Positions 18,021 to 28,436 of a stretch of 64,000 nt of DNA are shown here, one piece after another. This DNA comes from Nitrospira lenta (lineage in GTDB: Bacteria > Nitrospirota > Nitrospiria > Nitrospirales > Nitrospiraceae), in contig NZ_OUNR01000019.1 of NCBI RefSeq assembly GCF_900403705.1, positions 62,001-126,000 of the forward strand, given 5' to 3'. The position numbers were made by a program, and so were the translations under genes. The notes under the pieces are model-generated. The model saw only the letters and a program-made list of their open reading frames with translations, searched no databases and was not told where the DNA came from. How positions within the stretch are numbered: the first letter of the stretch is position 1; every line of letters starts with the position of its first letter.

Positions 18021-18236
18021 TCATCCCCGCACAAAATACGGAATCGCCATCAACACCACACCGACTAAGACCAGCACATAGACGTTGGCAATAAAGTAGG
18101 GGAAGACACAGAGGGCAACGCCGACGCAGAGCGGGACCACAGCCCGTTGCTTTCTGCCATAGATAAAGAAGCCAACGCCGATCGATCCAAAGAGCATCCC
18201 CCACATCAATACAGCCGTACTGCCCAATTCAAACAT
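18021..18236 (-). CDS. Small integral membrane protein
   Basis: 71 residues with two to three hydrophobic segments (VLMWGMLFGSIGVGFFIYG, VVPLCVGVALCVFPYFI, YVLVLVGVVLMAIPYFV) and a basic loop GRKQRA. No catalytic residues. It begins 11 bp after the pgm stop on the same strand, so it is probably co-transcribed with pgm. Similar small proteins are widespread and unassigned. Confidence 0.75.
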   Translation of the reverse strand: MFELGSTAVLMWGMLFGSIGVGFFIYGRKQRAVVPLCVGVALCVFPYFIANVYVLVLVGVVLMAIPYFVRG

Positions 18237-18247
18237 GGCTCAGGGTC

Positions 18248-19897
18248 TCACTGTGCTGAGGCAAACACCTTGGCGATCAGCTCCTGGGCCTCACCTTGAA
18301 TCCGCTTCAAATGCTCCTTGCCGCGAAAGCTCTCCGCGTACAGCTTATACACATCTTCGGTGCCCGATGGCCTGGCCGCGAACCAGCCGTGATCCGTCAC
18401 GACTTTCAATCCGCCGATTGCCGCCCCGTTGCCTGGCGCCGTCGTCAGCATGGCGAGGATCCGGTCACCGGCCAATTCCGTGGCGCGCACCTGGGCAGGG
18501 GAGAGCTTGGAGAGAATCACCTTCTGTTCAGGCGTCGCGACGGCATCGATTCGCTCGTATACCGGCTCACCCAACTCCTGAGTCAGATCGCGATAGAGTT
18601 CCGCCGGATTCTTACCGGTTGTCGCCATCATCTCGGCCGCCAGTAGATCCATAATAATGCCGTCTTTGTCGGTAGACCACACCGTTCCATCCCGTCGTAA
18701 GAATGACGCCCCGGCGCTTTCTTCACCGCCGAATCCCAGCGAGCCGTCCAACAGTCCACTCACAAACCACTTGAAGCCGACCGGCACCTCAACCAACTTC
18801 CTGGTCAGTTTGGCGGCGACCCGATCGATGAGGCTGCTGCTGACCAACGTCTTGCCGATCCCCGCATCGGATTTCCAGCCGGGACGATTGGCAAACAAAT
18901 ACGCGATCGATGCCGCGAGGTAATGATTGGGATTCATCAAGCCGGCGGTTTTGGTCACAATCCCATGACGATCATTATCGGCATCGTTGCCGAAGGCGAC
19001 ATCGAAACGATCCTTCAGCGCAATCAGATTCGCCATGGCATAGGGCGAGGAACAATCCATTCTGATTTTTCCATCCCAGTCCAACGGCATGAACCGAAAC
19101 GTCGGATCGACCGTGGGGTTCACCGTTTCAATATTTAGTCCGTAGCGCTCGGCGATCGGCTGCCAATAGGCCACGCCGGACCCGCCCAACGGATCGATCC
19201 CAAGCTTCAGATTGGCCGACTTGATCACGTCCATATCGATGACGTTCCTCAGATCGCTCACGTAGGCGCGGATATAGTCATGCCGGTGCGTCGTCGCGGC
19301 ATTCCGAGCCCGTTCAGGAGAAAACCTTTTCACCCCATGGAGCTTGGCAGCCAAAAGCGCATTCGCCCGATCTTCAATCCATTTGGTGGCCTGCGTATCG
19401 GCCGGTCCGCCATGGGGCGGGTTGTACTTGATCCCGCCGTCTTCCGGCGGATTGTGCGACGGGGTGATGACAATGCCGTCCGCCAGACCGGAGAGGCGGC
19501 CGCGGTTGTAGCTCAGGATTGCATGCGAGATGACCGGCGTTGGGGTAAATCCGCCATCCAGATCGATCATCACCTCGACACCGTTGGCCGCAAGCACTTC
19601 GAGCGCCGTGATGAAGGCAGGCTCCGAGAGTGCATGGGTATCTTTGCCCAGGTACAGCGGTCCCGTCGTCTGCTGTGCAGCACGGTACTCGCTGACGGCC
19701 TGCGCAATCGCGAGGATATGCTGTTCATTGAAGCTTCTTTTGAAGGAGGACCCGCGATGGCCGGAGGTCCCAAATGCCACCCGCTGGTCGCGCACAGTGA
19801 CATCCGGCGAATCCGCCGTGTAGGCAGACAGCAGCCGGCGGACATCGACGAGATTGGATTCTGGAGCCGGCTGACCGGCCAAGGGATGAAGGGACAT
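18248..19897 (-). CDS. pgm: Alpha-D-glucose phosphate-specific phosphoglucomutase
   Basis: 549 residues, the length of the E. coli Pgm type. It interconverts glucose 1-phosphate and glucose 6-phosphate for glycogen, trehalose or envelope sugar synthesis. Key segments are [16 protein letters not shown], the phosphoserine loop [18 protein letters not shown], the metal-binding [11 protein letters not shown], the sugar-binding [10 protein letters not shown] and the phosphate-binding [16 protein letters not shown]. Confidence 0.95.
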   Translation of the reverse strand: MSLHPLAGQPAPESNLVDVRRLLSAYTADSPDVTVRDQRVAFGTSGHRGSSFKRSFNEQHILAIAQAVSEYRAAQQTTGPLYLGKDTHALSEPAFITALEVLAANGVEVMIDLDGGFTPTPVISHAILSYNRGRLSGLADGIVITPSHNPPEDGGIKYNPPHGGPADTQATKWIEDRANALLAAKLHGVKRFSPERARNAATTHRHDYIRAYVSDLRNVIDMDVIKSANLKLGIDPLGGSGVAYWQPIAERYGLNIETVNPTVDPTFRFMPLDWDGKIRMDCSSPYAMANLIALKDRFDVAFGNDADNDRHGIVTKTAGLMNPNHYLAASIAYLFANRPGWKSDAGIGKTLVSSSLIDRVAAKLTRKLVEVPVGFKWFVSGLLDGSLGFGGEESAGASFLRRDGTVWSTDKDGIIMDLLAAEMMATTGKNPAELYRDLTQELGEPVYERIDAVATPEQKVILSKLSPAQVRATELAGDRILAMLTTAPGNGAAIGGLKVVTDHGWFAARPSGTEDVYKLYAESFRGKEHLKRIQGEAQELIAKVFASAQ

Positions 19898-20145
19898 CGA
19901 TCACCTCACGCAACGCCATGAGCCGAGTTGCTACAGACTGTTGCATGTACGCTTTGGCGGCGCGCCTGTCAATCGGCGAGGAATCGCGGCGAACACACCG
20001 TGGCCGCACAAGTTGCGGGGACGGCTTGAGCTGGAACGATCGAGAAGAATATACTCCCCCAAAAGACACTAGAGAATGTTGCAGCGTGGCGCGGTTGCAG
20101 CCCCTCCTGCAAGGCATTCGTTATACACAGGCGGAGGATGTTCGT

Positions 20146-21129
20146 ATGAGCCCAGCCAACGAAGAAGAATTCCCACCGACTCCACAGCCCGTTCTTGCGC
20201 CGCTCACCAGCGCGGCGATATTCCTCACCGTCTGTATCAAGCCGGACCGTGAGAGTTACGCAACTGTGCGCGCGCTCTGCGCCAGTCTCCCGGGAATTTT
20301 TCGCGCGGTCGATTTCCGTCGCCTCGAGGCAGGCCTTTCGTGCGTCATGGGATTCGGAGCGAATGCGTGGGATCAACTGTTTGGACAACCTCGGCCGGCT
20401 GAACTCCATCCGTTTCGTGAGATCCGATCGGGTGAACGCCATGCCGTCTCGACGCCCGCCGACGTGTTGTTCCACATCCGCGCCGCGCACATGGATATGT
20501 GTTTCGAGTTGGCGACCCACATCATGGAGCGGCTGGGAGAAGCCGTCTCTGCGGTGGATGAGACCCACGGCTTCCGCTACTTCGATGATCGCGACCTGCT
20601 TGGATTCGTCGACGGGACGGAAAACCCCCGTGGGGAGGCCGTTCGTCAGGCGGCGCTCGTCGCCGGAGAAGACCCTTCGTTTACCGGCGGAAGCTATGTC
20701 ATCGTTCAAAAATACCTCCACGACATGCCTCGCTGGAATGCGCTTTCAACAGAGGCGCAAGAGCGCATCATCGGGCGCAAAAAGCTTTCCGACATCGAGC
20801 TGGACGATGCCGTGAAGCCATCGTCAGCCCACAGTGCGCTGACCACCATTGTCGAGAACGGAAAACAAGTTCAGATTCTGAGAGACAACATGCCCTTTGG
20901 CCGACCCGGCCACGGCGAATTCGGCACATACTTTATCGGATACAGCCGGTCTCCGCGGACGACTGAACAAATGCTCGAGAACATGTTCATCGGGCGCCCC
21001 GCCGGCAACTACGACCGGCTATTGGATTTTAGCCGAGCCGTCACGGGCAGCTTGTTTTTTGCTCCATCAGCGACGTTTCTTGAAAATGCCGGGCCTGAAG
21101 AATCTTCTCCAGCGCCCACCGGCCCGTAG
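20146..21129 (+). CDS. Dyp-type haem peroxidase
   Basis: 327-residue dye-decolourising-type peroxidase. The catalytic Asp is in GFVDGTENP, and the distal region has NMPFGRPGHGEFGTYFIGYSRSP with the conserved Arg and the peroxide-site Phe. No Tat signal is present at the chosen ATG (20146, preceded by GCGGAGG), so it is cytoplasmic or a cargo protein; no encapsulin gene lies nearby. Its length fits the short YfeX-like class. Monocistronic. Confidence 0.92.
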   Translation: MSPANEEEFPPTPQPVLAPLTSAAIFLTVCIKPDRESYATVRALCASLPGIFRAVDFRRLEAGLSCVMGFGANAWDQLFGQPRPAELHPFREIRSGERHAVSTPADVLFHIRAAHMDMCFELATHIMERLGEAVSAVDETHGFRYFDDRDLLGFVDGTENPRGEAVRQAALVAGEDPSFTGGSYVIVQKYLHDMPRWNALSTEAQERIIGRKKLSDIELDDAVKPSSAHSALTTIVENGKQVQILRDNMPFGRPGHGEFGTYFIGYSRSPRTTEQMLENMFIGRPAGNYDRLLDFSRAVTGSLFFAPSATFLENAGPEESSPAPTGP

Positions 21130-21280
21130 CCGATGGAGCCGGATCGCCATCACCTTCGAAGAAGTGACACCTGAATACGTCCCATCGGAGACTGGCTCCC
21201 ATTTCAGACACGGCAAAAGAACAGCGCGAATCCGAGACCGCGCACAGGAGCCGCACTTTCATTCACCTGTGAGACGCGAC

Positions 21281-22606
21281 ATGCACCATCGATCGGCTCT
21301 GATCATTTTTGCGATAGTGGTCCTGTATGCAACCGGGTGCAGCATCGCTCCGCGCATTCTGGAATCGGACGGCGTGACTCAACGCACTCAGGCACTGCAA
21401 GATCTTCAAATCAAGGTCATGCGCTTCGCCGACGAGTATGTCGGACGAATTGTTGACCCCATCACGGCACTCGAATCCCGCAACGCCGCGGAACGCAGCC
21501 AAGCTCAAAATTGGAAGATTTCACAAGCAACATCGGCCTATATGATCGGGGCCGGGCCCAGTCCCGTTACCAACGCCGTGGACTTCGTGGTGCTCGCCAC
21601 GCTGAGCCATATGGTGATTAACGATGTCTGGAGAAAAGGCGCGTACGGCGAACGCGCCGCTGCCCTGGATGAAGTCTACCGCCAACTGGAAACCCGTTCC
21701 TGGGAGTTGGTCGGGCAGGCGATCAGCAGCGTGCAGCAGCAACAGCTGCGCGCACTCATTGACGACTGGCGGACACACCATCCGCATATAGAAGCTGTCC
21801 CCTACACGCACTTTTCTGAGTTTGCACGATCGACGGCAGAGCCGGACAAACCGCTGGACATAAGCTTGCTGCCGCTCCTGGGCCTAGACCCACTGTCGGA
21901 GCTCGATCCAGCGGTGCGGGAGATCGCTCAAACTCGCCACCTGGCTGAGCGCGCCATCTACTACGGACAACGGGCGCCACATTTACTCGACATGCAAATT
22001 GAGCGTTTGACGTATCAGCTGGCCGACATGCCCGAAATGCAACGCATGTTCACCGCCGTGGACCAAGCCAGCCGGGCCGTGGATCGAGCCGGAACGCTGG
22101 CTGACAAGCTCCCCGGCGTCTTCGCGAATGAGCGCGCGGCGACAATCCGACAACTGCTGGCCGGCCTTGCCGATCAAGAGCAACGGATGGGTCAACTCGC
22201 CGTCGAGTTGCGCCAGACGTTCCACGCAGGGGCCACCACCTCCGATTCTCTCAATGCGACGATCAAGTCGTTTGAATCGCTCCTGGCGCACATGAAGGAT
22301 GCGTCGCCGGCATCCGAACCATCCGCCGGGCCGTCCAAACCGTTCGACATTGCCGAGTACACGGACGCCGCGCGCGCATTCACTACGGCCACGCGCCAAC
22401 TCGATGAGCTGATTCGCACTATGAATACAGATGTTCCGACCGCCGTTGCGTTGACACAGAGCATGGTCGGTGAGGCCAAAGCCGTAGTCGACTATGCGTT
22501 CTGGCGTCTCACCACGTTATTATTTCTTTCCGTCGGAATGTTGTTGGTCGCCGCTCTCGGCTATCGGGTCCTGTCATACCGGATCAGATCGCGACGGGAT
22601 GAGTAG
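21281..22606 (+). CDS. Lipoprotein with long helical region and C-terminal membrane helix
   Basis: 441 residues from the ATG at 21281 (a GTG at 21269 is a possible alternative; neither has a good Shine-Dalgarno site). The N terminus is a lipoprotein signal (ALIIFAIVVLYATGCS). Residues ~60-400 are largely helical and Gln/Arg/Ala-rich, with heptad-like stretches. The C terminus has one clear membrane segment (LTTLLFLSVGMLLVAALGYRVL) followed by a basic end. A protein anchored at both ends, possibly spanning the periplasm, is inferred. No family recognised. Confidence 0.7.
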   Translation: MHHRSALIIFAIVVLYATGCSIAPRILESDGVTQRTQALQDLQIKVMRFADEYVGRIVDPITALESRNAAERSQAQNWKISQATSAYMIGAGPSPVTNAVDFVVLATLSHMVINDVWRKGAYGERAAALDEVYRQLETRSWELVGQAISSVQQQQLRALIDDWRTHHPHIEAVPYTHFSEFARSTAEPDKPLDISLLPLLGLDPLSELDPAVREIAQTRHLAERAIYYGQRAPHLLDMQIERLTYQLADMPEMQRMFTAVDQASRAVDRAGTLADKLPGVFANERAATIRQLLAGLADQEQRMGQLAVELRQTFHAGATTSDSLNATIKSFESLLAHMKDASPASEPSAGPSKPFDIAEYTDAARAFTTATRQLDELIRTMNTDVPTAVALTQSMVGEAKAVVDYAFWRLTTLLFLSVGMLLVAALGYRVLSYRIRSRRDE

Positions 22607-22687
22607 CGTCCGGCCCTATGTTACGATGGCCTGAGACCTCGACGCGCTGAGAGTGGCCCGCGCAGACATCGCCAAGGAGAATACGCG

Positions 22688-23572
22688 ATGAGCATACGAG
22701 ATGACCTACGCGGTGAGCCGGCTGAGCAGCTCGAACAGCGAGTGGTCGGCATGACCCTGGAACGGTGGAGCGGCTCCGACGTGTTGCCCGGCCGAGATCT
22801 GTTGGCCGTCGAGGAAGCGCTTGAGATTCGCCTGGTGTATGGCGCCGCGCATCAGCGCACGCACAAGACCATCTCCGTGACGATGCGCACCCCGGGCAAC
22901 GATCTGGAGTTGGCGATCGGGTTTCTCTTTGCCGAAGGCCTCGTTCATGGGGCCGAAGACGTTCAGACCATGCAGCACTGCGGCCCTCCCGCGGGGCCCC
23001 TTCAGCTCCAAAACGTCGTGCGCATCGAGTTGCGGCCCGAGGCACAGATCGACCAGGCCGGCCTGGAACGGAATTTCCTCTCGACATCAAGCTGCGGGGT
23101 CTGCGGGAAAGCCTCGCTTGAAGCCCTGCCGACGTTGCGCCACACTCGGCTACCCGATGGCTTCGTCGTGCCGGCGTCCATCATCCATGCGCTCCCTAAC
23201 GTGCTGCGTCACTCGCAGACGGTCTTTGATTCTACGGGGGGCTTGCACGCAGCCGCGCTCTTCGACCGATACGGACAGATGCAGGACCTGAAGGAAGACG
23301 TAGGCCGGCACAACGCGCTCGACAAGCTGATCGGCCGGCAATTCCTCGATGGAACAGTCCCCCTGTCTGATCGAGTGCTCCTCGTCAGCGGGCGGGTGGG
23401 GTATGAGCTGGTCCAAAAAGCCGCCGCCGCAGGCATCCCTGTCCTGGCCGCCGTCGGCGCTCCGTCGAGTCTCGCGGCGGACCTTGCCAGAGATGCCAAT
23501 ATGACACTGATCGGCTTTGTGCGAGATCGCCGGTGCAACGTCTACAGCGCCCCGCAGCGGATCTGCACCTAG
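22688..23572 (+). CDS. fdhD: Formate dehydrogenase accessory sulfurtransferase FdhD
   Basis: Transfers sulfur from a cysteine desulfurase to the Mo-bis-MGD cofactor of formate dehydrogenase-type enzymes. The catalytic CxxC loop is in STSSCGVCGKAS; FDSTGGLHAAALF, EDVGRHNALDKLIG and the C-terminal AGIPVLAAVGAPSSLA segment are typical. 294 residues. It lies just before an FdhF/YdeP-type oxidoreductase, its probable client. Confidence 0.95.
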   Translation: MSIRDDLRGEPAEQLEQRVVGMTLERWSGSDVLPGRDLLAVEEALEIRLVYGAAHQRTHKTISVTMRTPGNDLELAIGFLFAEGLVHGAEDVQTMQHCGPPAGPLQLQNVVRIELRPEAQIDQAGLERNFLSTSSCGVCGKASLEALPTLRHTRLPDGFVVPASIIHALPNVLRHSQTVFDSTGGLHAAALFDRYGQMQDLKEDVGRHNALDKLIGRQFLDGTVPLSDRVLLVSGRVGYELVQKAAAAGIPVLAAVGAPSSLAADLARDANMTLIGFVRDRRCNVYSAPQRICT

Positions 23573-23609
23573 GCGAATGGCGGCTGAACCTTTTCACCAT
23601 GAGGGACTC

Positions 23610-25967
23610 ATGAACGCAGACCATAATCCCATGCATGAAAAACCCAGCGCCGATCAGGTGAACGCACAGCTCGCACAGCCTCCCGAAGAGCCGGCGGCTA
23701 CGCAGGGGGAGGCCTCGCAATACGCTGCGGGCATCCCGGCTATCCTCAAAACCTTTGAGTTCGGCCTGGGCCAAATGGGGGCCGTGAACAGCCTCAAGGC
23801 GTTTCTCAAGGTCAATAAGAAAGACGGATTCGACTGTCAAGGATGCGCCTGGCCGTCTCCCGATGGGACTCGCCACATTGCGGAGTTTTGTGAGAATGGG
23901 GCAAAGGCCATGGCGTCGGAAGCGACGACGCGCCGCGTGACGCCGGAATTCTTCAAGCAATGGTCGATCGAGCAGCTCGCGGAACAATCCGATTACTGGC
24001 TCAACGAGCAAGGCCGTCTGACCCATCCCATGATCCGAAGGCCAGGGGCAACGCATTACGAACCGATTGAATGGGACGAGGCCTTCGCCTGTCTGGCCAC
24101 GGAACTGAACCGGCTCGCGTCGCCGGATGAAGCCACGTTTTATACGTCCGGTAAAGTCACCAACGAGGCCGCATTCCTCTATCAACTATTTGTCCGCCAA
24201 TTCGGCACGAATAACTTACCCGACTGCTCGAACCTCTGCCACGAATCCTCCGGCACGGCCTTGATGGAGAGTATCGGGATCGGGAAAGGAACCGCCACGC
24301 TTCACGATTTCGACTTGGCGGACCTGATCGTCATCATCGGCCAGAACCCGGGCACCAATCACCCGCGCATGATGACCGCCCTCGAGCACGCCAAGCGCCA
24401 CGGCGCGAAAATGATCGCCATCAACCCGCTTCCGGAAGTCTCCTTGCGGCGGGTAAAAAACCCCAATCCCCAAGAATACAGCAATCCGCTGGCGTGGGCC
24501 TCCGACCTCTTCGGAGAAGGGGTGGCGCTCTCCGACCTGCTCATTCAAGTCCGTATCAACGGCGATCTGGCGATACTCAAAGGCATCATGAAAGAGATGC
24601 TGGAGGAAGAGGACCGCCGCCCTGGGCAGGTCTTCGATCGCGAGTTTATCCGCGCCCACACCGCCGGGTTTGACGACTTTATCGCCGATCTTCGCCGCAC
24701 GAGTTGGGATGAGATCGTGGAGGGGAGCGGCGTGCCGCTCGACCAAATCCGCGCCGCCGGCCAAATGGCGGCCGGATCCAAACGCATGATTTGCTGCTGG
24801 GCCATGGGGCTCACCCAGCACAAGAACGCGGTGGAGACGATCCAACAAGTCATCAATCTGCTGCTGCTCGGCGGGCACATCGGAAAGCCCGGCGCCGGCG
24901 CGTGCTGTGTGCGTGGACACTCGAATGTGCAGGGCGATCGCACCATGGGCATTTGGGAACAAGTCCCGCCCGAATTCCTGGACGCCTTGGAGCGTGAGTT
25001 TCATTTTAGCCCTCCACGGAGGAACGGGTATGCGGCGGTGGATACCATCCGAGCGATGCACGCACACGAGATCAAGGTGTTCGTTGGATTGGGGGGAAAC
25101 TTTCTGTCCGCCTCCCCGGACACGACCTACACCGCGGAGGCCATGCAACGTTGCCGGCTCACCGCGCAGGTCTCGACCAAGCTCAACCGCGGACATCTCA
25201 TCACCGGCCAACAAGCGTTGATCCTTCCCTGTATCGGCCGGTCAGAGAAAGATCGCAGACCCACGGGCGAGCAGTTCGTGACGGTCGAAGACTCGATGGG
25301 TGTCATCAGTTCCTCGCGCGGCATGCTGGAGCCGGCCTCTCCCCATCTGCTCAGCGAACCGGCCATCGTCGCAGGATTGGCGAAAGCGACATTGGGCGCG
25401 AACAGCACCGTGGATTGGGACGCGCTCGGGGCAGACTACAATTTGATTCGCGACCGCATCGCCCGTGTCATTCCCGGATTCGACAACTTCAACGAGCGCA
25501 TCCGCAAGGATATTTTTTATTTACCCAATGCCGCGCGCGACCGCACGTTTGTGACCAGGACGGGAAAGGCGAACTTTGTGGCCGCTGCGATTACACACCA
25601 CACCATGGCTTCCGGAGAATTTCTCATGACAACCATCCGGAGCCACGATCAGTTCAACACGACGATCTATGGGCTGGATGACCGCTATCGCGGAATCTAT
25701 GGCGGACGACATGTCATCTTTCTCAATCCTGAAGACATCAAAGAAGCGGGGCTGAGCGTAAACCAGTGGGTCGACATCACCAGCCATTTTGAAGGGGAGA
25801 AACGGGTCGCGTGCCGGTTCCAAGTGGTGCCATACCAGATTCCCAGGAGATGCGCCGCGACATATTACCCGGAGACCAATGTGCTGGTGCCGGTCAGAAG
25901 CGTGGCGGAGAGGTGCAATCAACCCACGTCCAAATCGATCCGCATTACGCTCACGCCGTCGCGTTGA
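23610..25967 (+). CDS. FdhF/YdeP-family molybdopterin oxidoreductase
   Basis: 785-residue bis-MGD enzyme with segments DGFDCQGCAWPSP, TSGKVTNEAAFLYQLFVRQ and DCSNLCHESSGTAL. The last is the cofactor-ligand region, a cysteine rather than selenocysteine. GQNPGTNHPRMMTALEHAK and GGHIGKPGAGACCVRGHSNVQGDRTMG follow. It lacks the ferredoxin-like N-terminal extension of NAD-linked formate dehydrogenases and matches the YdeP-like group, whose substrate is poorly defined. The gene begins 38 bp after fdhD, whose product would activate it. A terminator-like hairpin follows. Confidence 0.88.
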   Translation: MNADHNPMHEKPSADQVNAQLAQPPEEPAATQGEASQYAAGIPAILKTFEFGLGQMGAVNSLKAFLKVNKKDGFDCQGCAWPSPDGTRHIAEFCENGAKAMASEATTRRVTPEFFKQWSIEQLAEQSDYWLNEQGRLTHPMIRRPGATHYEPIEWDEAFACLATELNRLASPDEATFYTSGKVTNEAAFLYQLFVRQFGTNNLPDCSNLCHESSGTALMESIGIGKGTATLHDFDLADLIVIIGQNPGTNHPRMMTALEHAKRHGAKMIAINPLPEVSLRRVKNPNPQEYSNPLAWASDLFGEGVALSDLLIQVRINGDLAILKGIMKEMLEEEDRRPGQVFDREFIRAHTAGFDDFIADLRRTSWDEIVEGSGVPLDQIRAAGQMAAGSKRMICCWAMGLTQHKNAVETIQQVINLLLLGGHIGKPGAGACCVRGHSNVQGDRTMGIWEQVPPEFLDALEREFHFSPPRRNGYAAVDTIRAMHAHEIKVFVGLGGNFLSASPDTTYTAEAMQRCRLTAQVSTKLNRGHLITGQQALILPCIGRSEKDRRPTGEQFVTVEDSMGVISSSRGMLEPASPHLLSEPAIVAGLAKATLGANSTVDWDALGADYNLIRDRIARVIPGFDNFNERIRKDIFYLPNAARDRTFVTRTGKANFVAAAITHHTMASGEFLMTTIRSHDQFNTTIYGLDDRYRGIYGGRHVIFLNPEDIKEAGLSVNQWVDITSHFEGEKRVACRFQVVPYQIPRRCAATYYPETNVLVPVRSVAERCNQPTSKSIRITLTPSR

Positions 25968-25986
25968 CAGGCCGACCACCGTATGA

Positions 25987-26009
25987 GGCCGTGAGCTGAC
26001 GTCACGGCC
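25987..26009 (+). terminator. Hairpin after the fdhD-molybdoenzyme pair
   Basis: Perfect 8-bp stem GGCCGTGA / TCACGGCC with a 7-nt loop, 20 bp after the stop codon; no T tract. Confidence 0.45.
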
Positions 26010-26023
26010 GGACAACGAGGCTT

Positions 26024-26242
26024 ATGATGACGAAGACGTTTACCATTGGCGATCGCGTAACCTGGAACTCCGAGGCGGGGTGGGTGACCGGAACGATTAT
26101 CGCCATCCACACGAAAGATTTTCCCTATAAGGGTTACGTACATCACGCCTCCCCGGACGATCCGCAATACGAAATCCAAAGCGATAAGACCGATCATATC
26201 GCTGCCCATAAGGGCAGCGCCCTTCACCACCTACCTGCGTAA
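26024..26242 (+). CDS. DUF2945-type small protein
   Basis: 72 residues matching the DUF2945 (Tudor-like, hypervirulence-associated) pattern: FTIGDRVTWNSEAGWVTGTII at the N terminus and YEIQSDKTDHIAAHKGSALHHL at the end. Molecular role unknown. Either of two adjacent ATG codons could start it. The DUF488 gene begins 7 bp after its stop, so the two are co-transcribed. Confidence 0.85.
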   Translation: MMTKTFTIGDRVTWNSEAGWVTGTIIAIHTKDFPYKGYVHHASPDDPQYEIQSDKTDHIAAHKGSALHHLPA

Positions 26243-26249
26243 AGGCGGC

Positions 26250-26786
26250 GTGAACCCTCCGTTCTTCACCATCGGCCATTCCAACCGCAGCCTCGAGGAG
26301 TTTATCGCGCTGTTGAAAGAAGCCGAGATTGCGCTCGTCGTGGATATCAGAACAATGCCGCGGTCGAGAGCCAATCCGCAGTTCAATACGGATACGCTTT
26401 GCGACCCATTGGCCGACTTCCACATTTCCTATGAACACATGGCCGCACTCGGCGGTCTCCGAGGAAAGACGCGAACCGTCTCTCAGAGCGTCAACGGATT
26501 CTGGACTAACACGAGCTTCCATAACTACGCCGACTATGCACTCTCCGAGCAGTTTCACACGGGCCTCGAACATCTGCTCGATGCGGGACACCACCGGCGT
26601 TGCGCGATCATGTGCTCAGAAGCCGTCTGGTGGCGCTGCCATCGCCGCATCGTCGCCGATTATCTTATTGCCCGCGGGGAAATCGTGATCCACCTGATGG
26701 GAAAGAACCGCTTGGAACCTGCTCGCCTGACTCCGGGCGCTGTGATTCAACCAGACGGGACCGTCCTCTATCCTGAAGCCCAATGA
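26250..26786 (+). CDS. DUF488 family protein
   Basis: 178 residues with the family signatures FFTIGHSNRSLEEFIALLKE, VVDIRTMPRSRANPQFN and the cysteine region CAIMCSEAVWWRCHRRIVADYL. GTG start 7 bp after the DUF2945 gene. DUF488 proteins are of unknown function, and the paired Cys and His residues suggest redox or metal chemistry only by inference. Confidence 0.9.
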   Translation: MNPPFFTIGHSNRSLEEFIALLKEAEIALVVDIRTMPRSRANPQFNTDTLCDPLADFHISYEHMAALGGLRGKTRTVSQSVNGFWTNTSFHNYADYALSEQFHTGLEHLLDAGHHRRCAIMCSEAVWWRCHRRIVADYLIARGEIVIHLMGKNRLEPARLTPGAVIQPDGTVLYPEAQ

Positions 26787-26943
26787 TCGAATCCGCGCAG
26801 AGCACTAAATAGACCGCATCACAGACCTCAGCCTACGGTGAGAAGAGCCTTCACACAGAATTGACCCAGAGCGAGAGGACAAGATAGGGTTGGGACATCA
26901 CCGAATAAGAAAGGGAATGATTCCTACACGTTCAGGAGGGCCT

Positions 26944-27567
26944 ATGCCGCACGAACCCGATACTATTCACATCGTCATCATCAACGGCAGTGTGCGTCCT
27001 GGTAACTATACAAGGATGGCGTCCGCACTGGTCCTGGATGAATTGAAGAAACACCGGCAGGTCACGACCGAGGTCATCGACCCGGCCACGTTGAATCTGC
27101 CGCCGCCTGGGACAGACCCACAATCCGCAGCAACCAAAGACCTCCAGCAGAAGGTGGGGCAGGCCACCGGAGTCATCCTGACCACACCCGAGTACTACGG
27201 CAGCTTCAGCAGCGTGATGAAACTCGTGATCGAAAGTCTCGGATACCCATCGGCCCTGTCCGGAAAACCGGTCGCATTACTGGGCATCGCTGGCGGCATG
27301 ATCGGGGCCGTGAAGTCGTTGGAGCATTTGCGTAGCGTAGTCTCGCATGTCGAAGGGATTGTGTTGCCGTTGCCAATTTCGGTTGCGAATGTCCAAGAAG
27401 TATTCGACACCGAGGGTCGCTGCCTGGACCCAGGCGCTGAGCAGCTCATCCGCGGGGTCGGCACAAACCTGCTCACCTACATCGAATACAATGTTTGTCC
27501 TCGGCTGACGCTCGAACGGCTGCGCAAAGAAAAAGAACAAGTTCCGCCAAAGATCATCGCGGTGTAG
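26944..27567 (+). CDS. NAD(P)H-dependent FMN reductase
   Basis: 207-residue flavodoxin-fold reductase. FMN phosphate is bound by INGSVRPGNYTRM and the isoalloxazine by TPEYYGSFSSVMKLVIE. The TCAGGAGGG site fixes the ATG at 26944. Similar proteins reduce quinones, chromate or azo dyes or supply FMNH2; the substrate cannot be told. It is the last ordinary chromosomal-looking gene before the accessory stretch. Confidence 0.88.
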   Translation: MPHEPDTIHIVIINGSVRPGNYTRMASALVLDELKKHRQVTTEVIDPATLNLPPPGTDPQSAATKDLQQKVGQATGVILTTPEYYGSFSSVMKLVIESLGYPSALSGKPVALLGIAGGMIGAVKSLEHLRSVVSHVEGIVLPLPISVANVQEVFDTEGRCLDPGAEQLIRGVGTNLLTYIEYNVCPRLTLERLRKEKEQVPPKIIAV

Positions 27568-28436
27568 GCAATTCCAGGGTAATCGAGCGACGTTGCGAAA
27601 CAGGGAGGGGATTTCAACGGCGAAATGATCTGAACACGATGGCTCACAGCCTGATCCAACGCTGCGGATTGCGCCGAAACATCCAGACCGGTCGCTCGAC
27701 AAACCATCCGGTCATTTGCTTTGCCTGACCTGTTGCGATATGAAGTATTTGCCTCAAGATCGTGGGCGTGCAATCTCAGATGGAACTAAATGATTGTCGT
27801 GAGACTGAGGCCTGTTGGGGGAAAGAGTTCGAGAGAGACGAGGGAGTTGCTTCCACAGACAAGCGATGAAATGTCCGATGAAGGAATAATTCTCGAATCG
27901 TGATGTTGTAAGTGGTTGAAAATTAAGACTTACTCTGTTCTGCCAGAATTCTCTGCATTCCACAGCTGCGAAGTTAATCTTTGTGACAGAGGAGCGGTCG
28001 GAACCAAGACTTCTGACAGAGGTTCTTCCTGTCTTCTCAGCTACTTACCTCGCGACAACTTGGGTGCCAATATGCTAAAGAGTGTTTGGTCCAGCACATT
28101 TCATGGCGGACAAAAATGGTGCCTTCCAACTGACCATGTGGGAGCGAAATGCATTAACGAAAAAGGAATGCTGGCAAATCTTCCAGCAACTCTTCCCCAA
28201 CGGGCTACAAGATCCTTCACTCAATCTTGGAGGTTAGCCACGGCTCGTCGGGCTTGCTGACCTGAGTAAGAAGCTGCGCTACAGCTTCCCCGTTTAGCGC
28301 ATTGCTAAGCGTATCCGCAGATGTTCGCGTTCGTTGAAATCACCTGTCAGGTGTATTTCCAAGCTGGCAGGAATACCTGCCATTTCACCAGTCTCAGCCA
28401 CACTACTCTTCTTCAAAGACCAGCTGGGAGGTGAAG
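27568..28436. other. Gene-poor, AT-richer stretch
   Basis: About 870 bp without a convincing gene, tRNA or transposase. An open frame at 27916-28260 has a non-ATG start, no Shine-Dalgarno site and unusual composition. The stretch marks the left edge of the accessory region. Confidence 0.5.

Noticed and set aside
24214-24258. Selenocysteine at the active site of the FdhF/YdeP-like enzyme
   Set aside because: The ligand region reads DCSNLCHESS with TGC codons and no in-frame TGA.
27916-28260. Open frame of 114 codons
   Set aside because: Non-ATG start, no Shine-Dalgarno site, no recognisable pattern; treated as non-coding.
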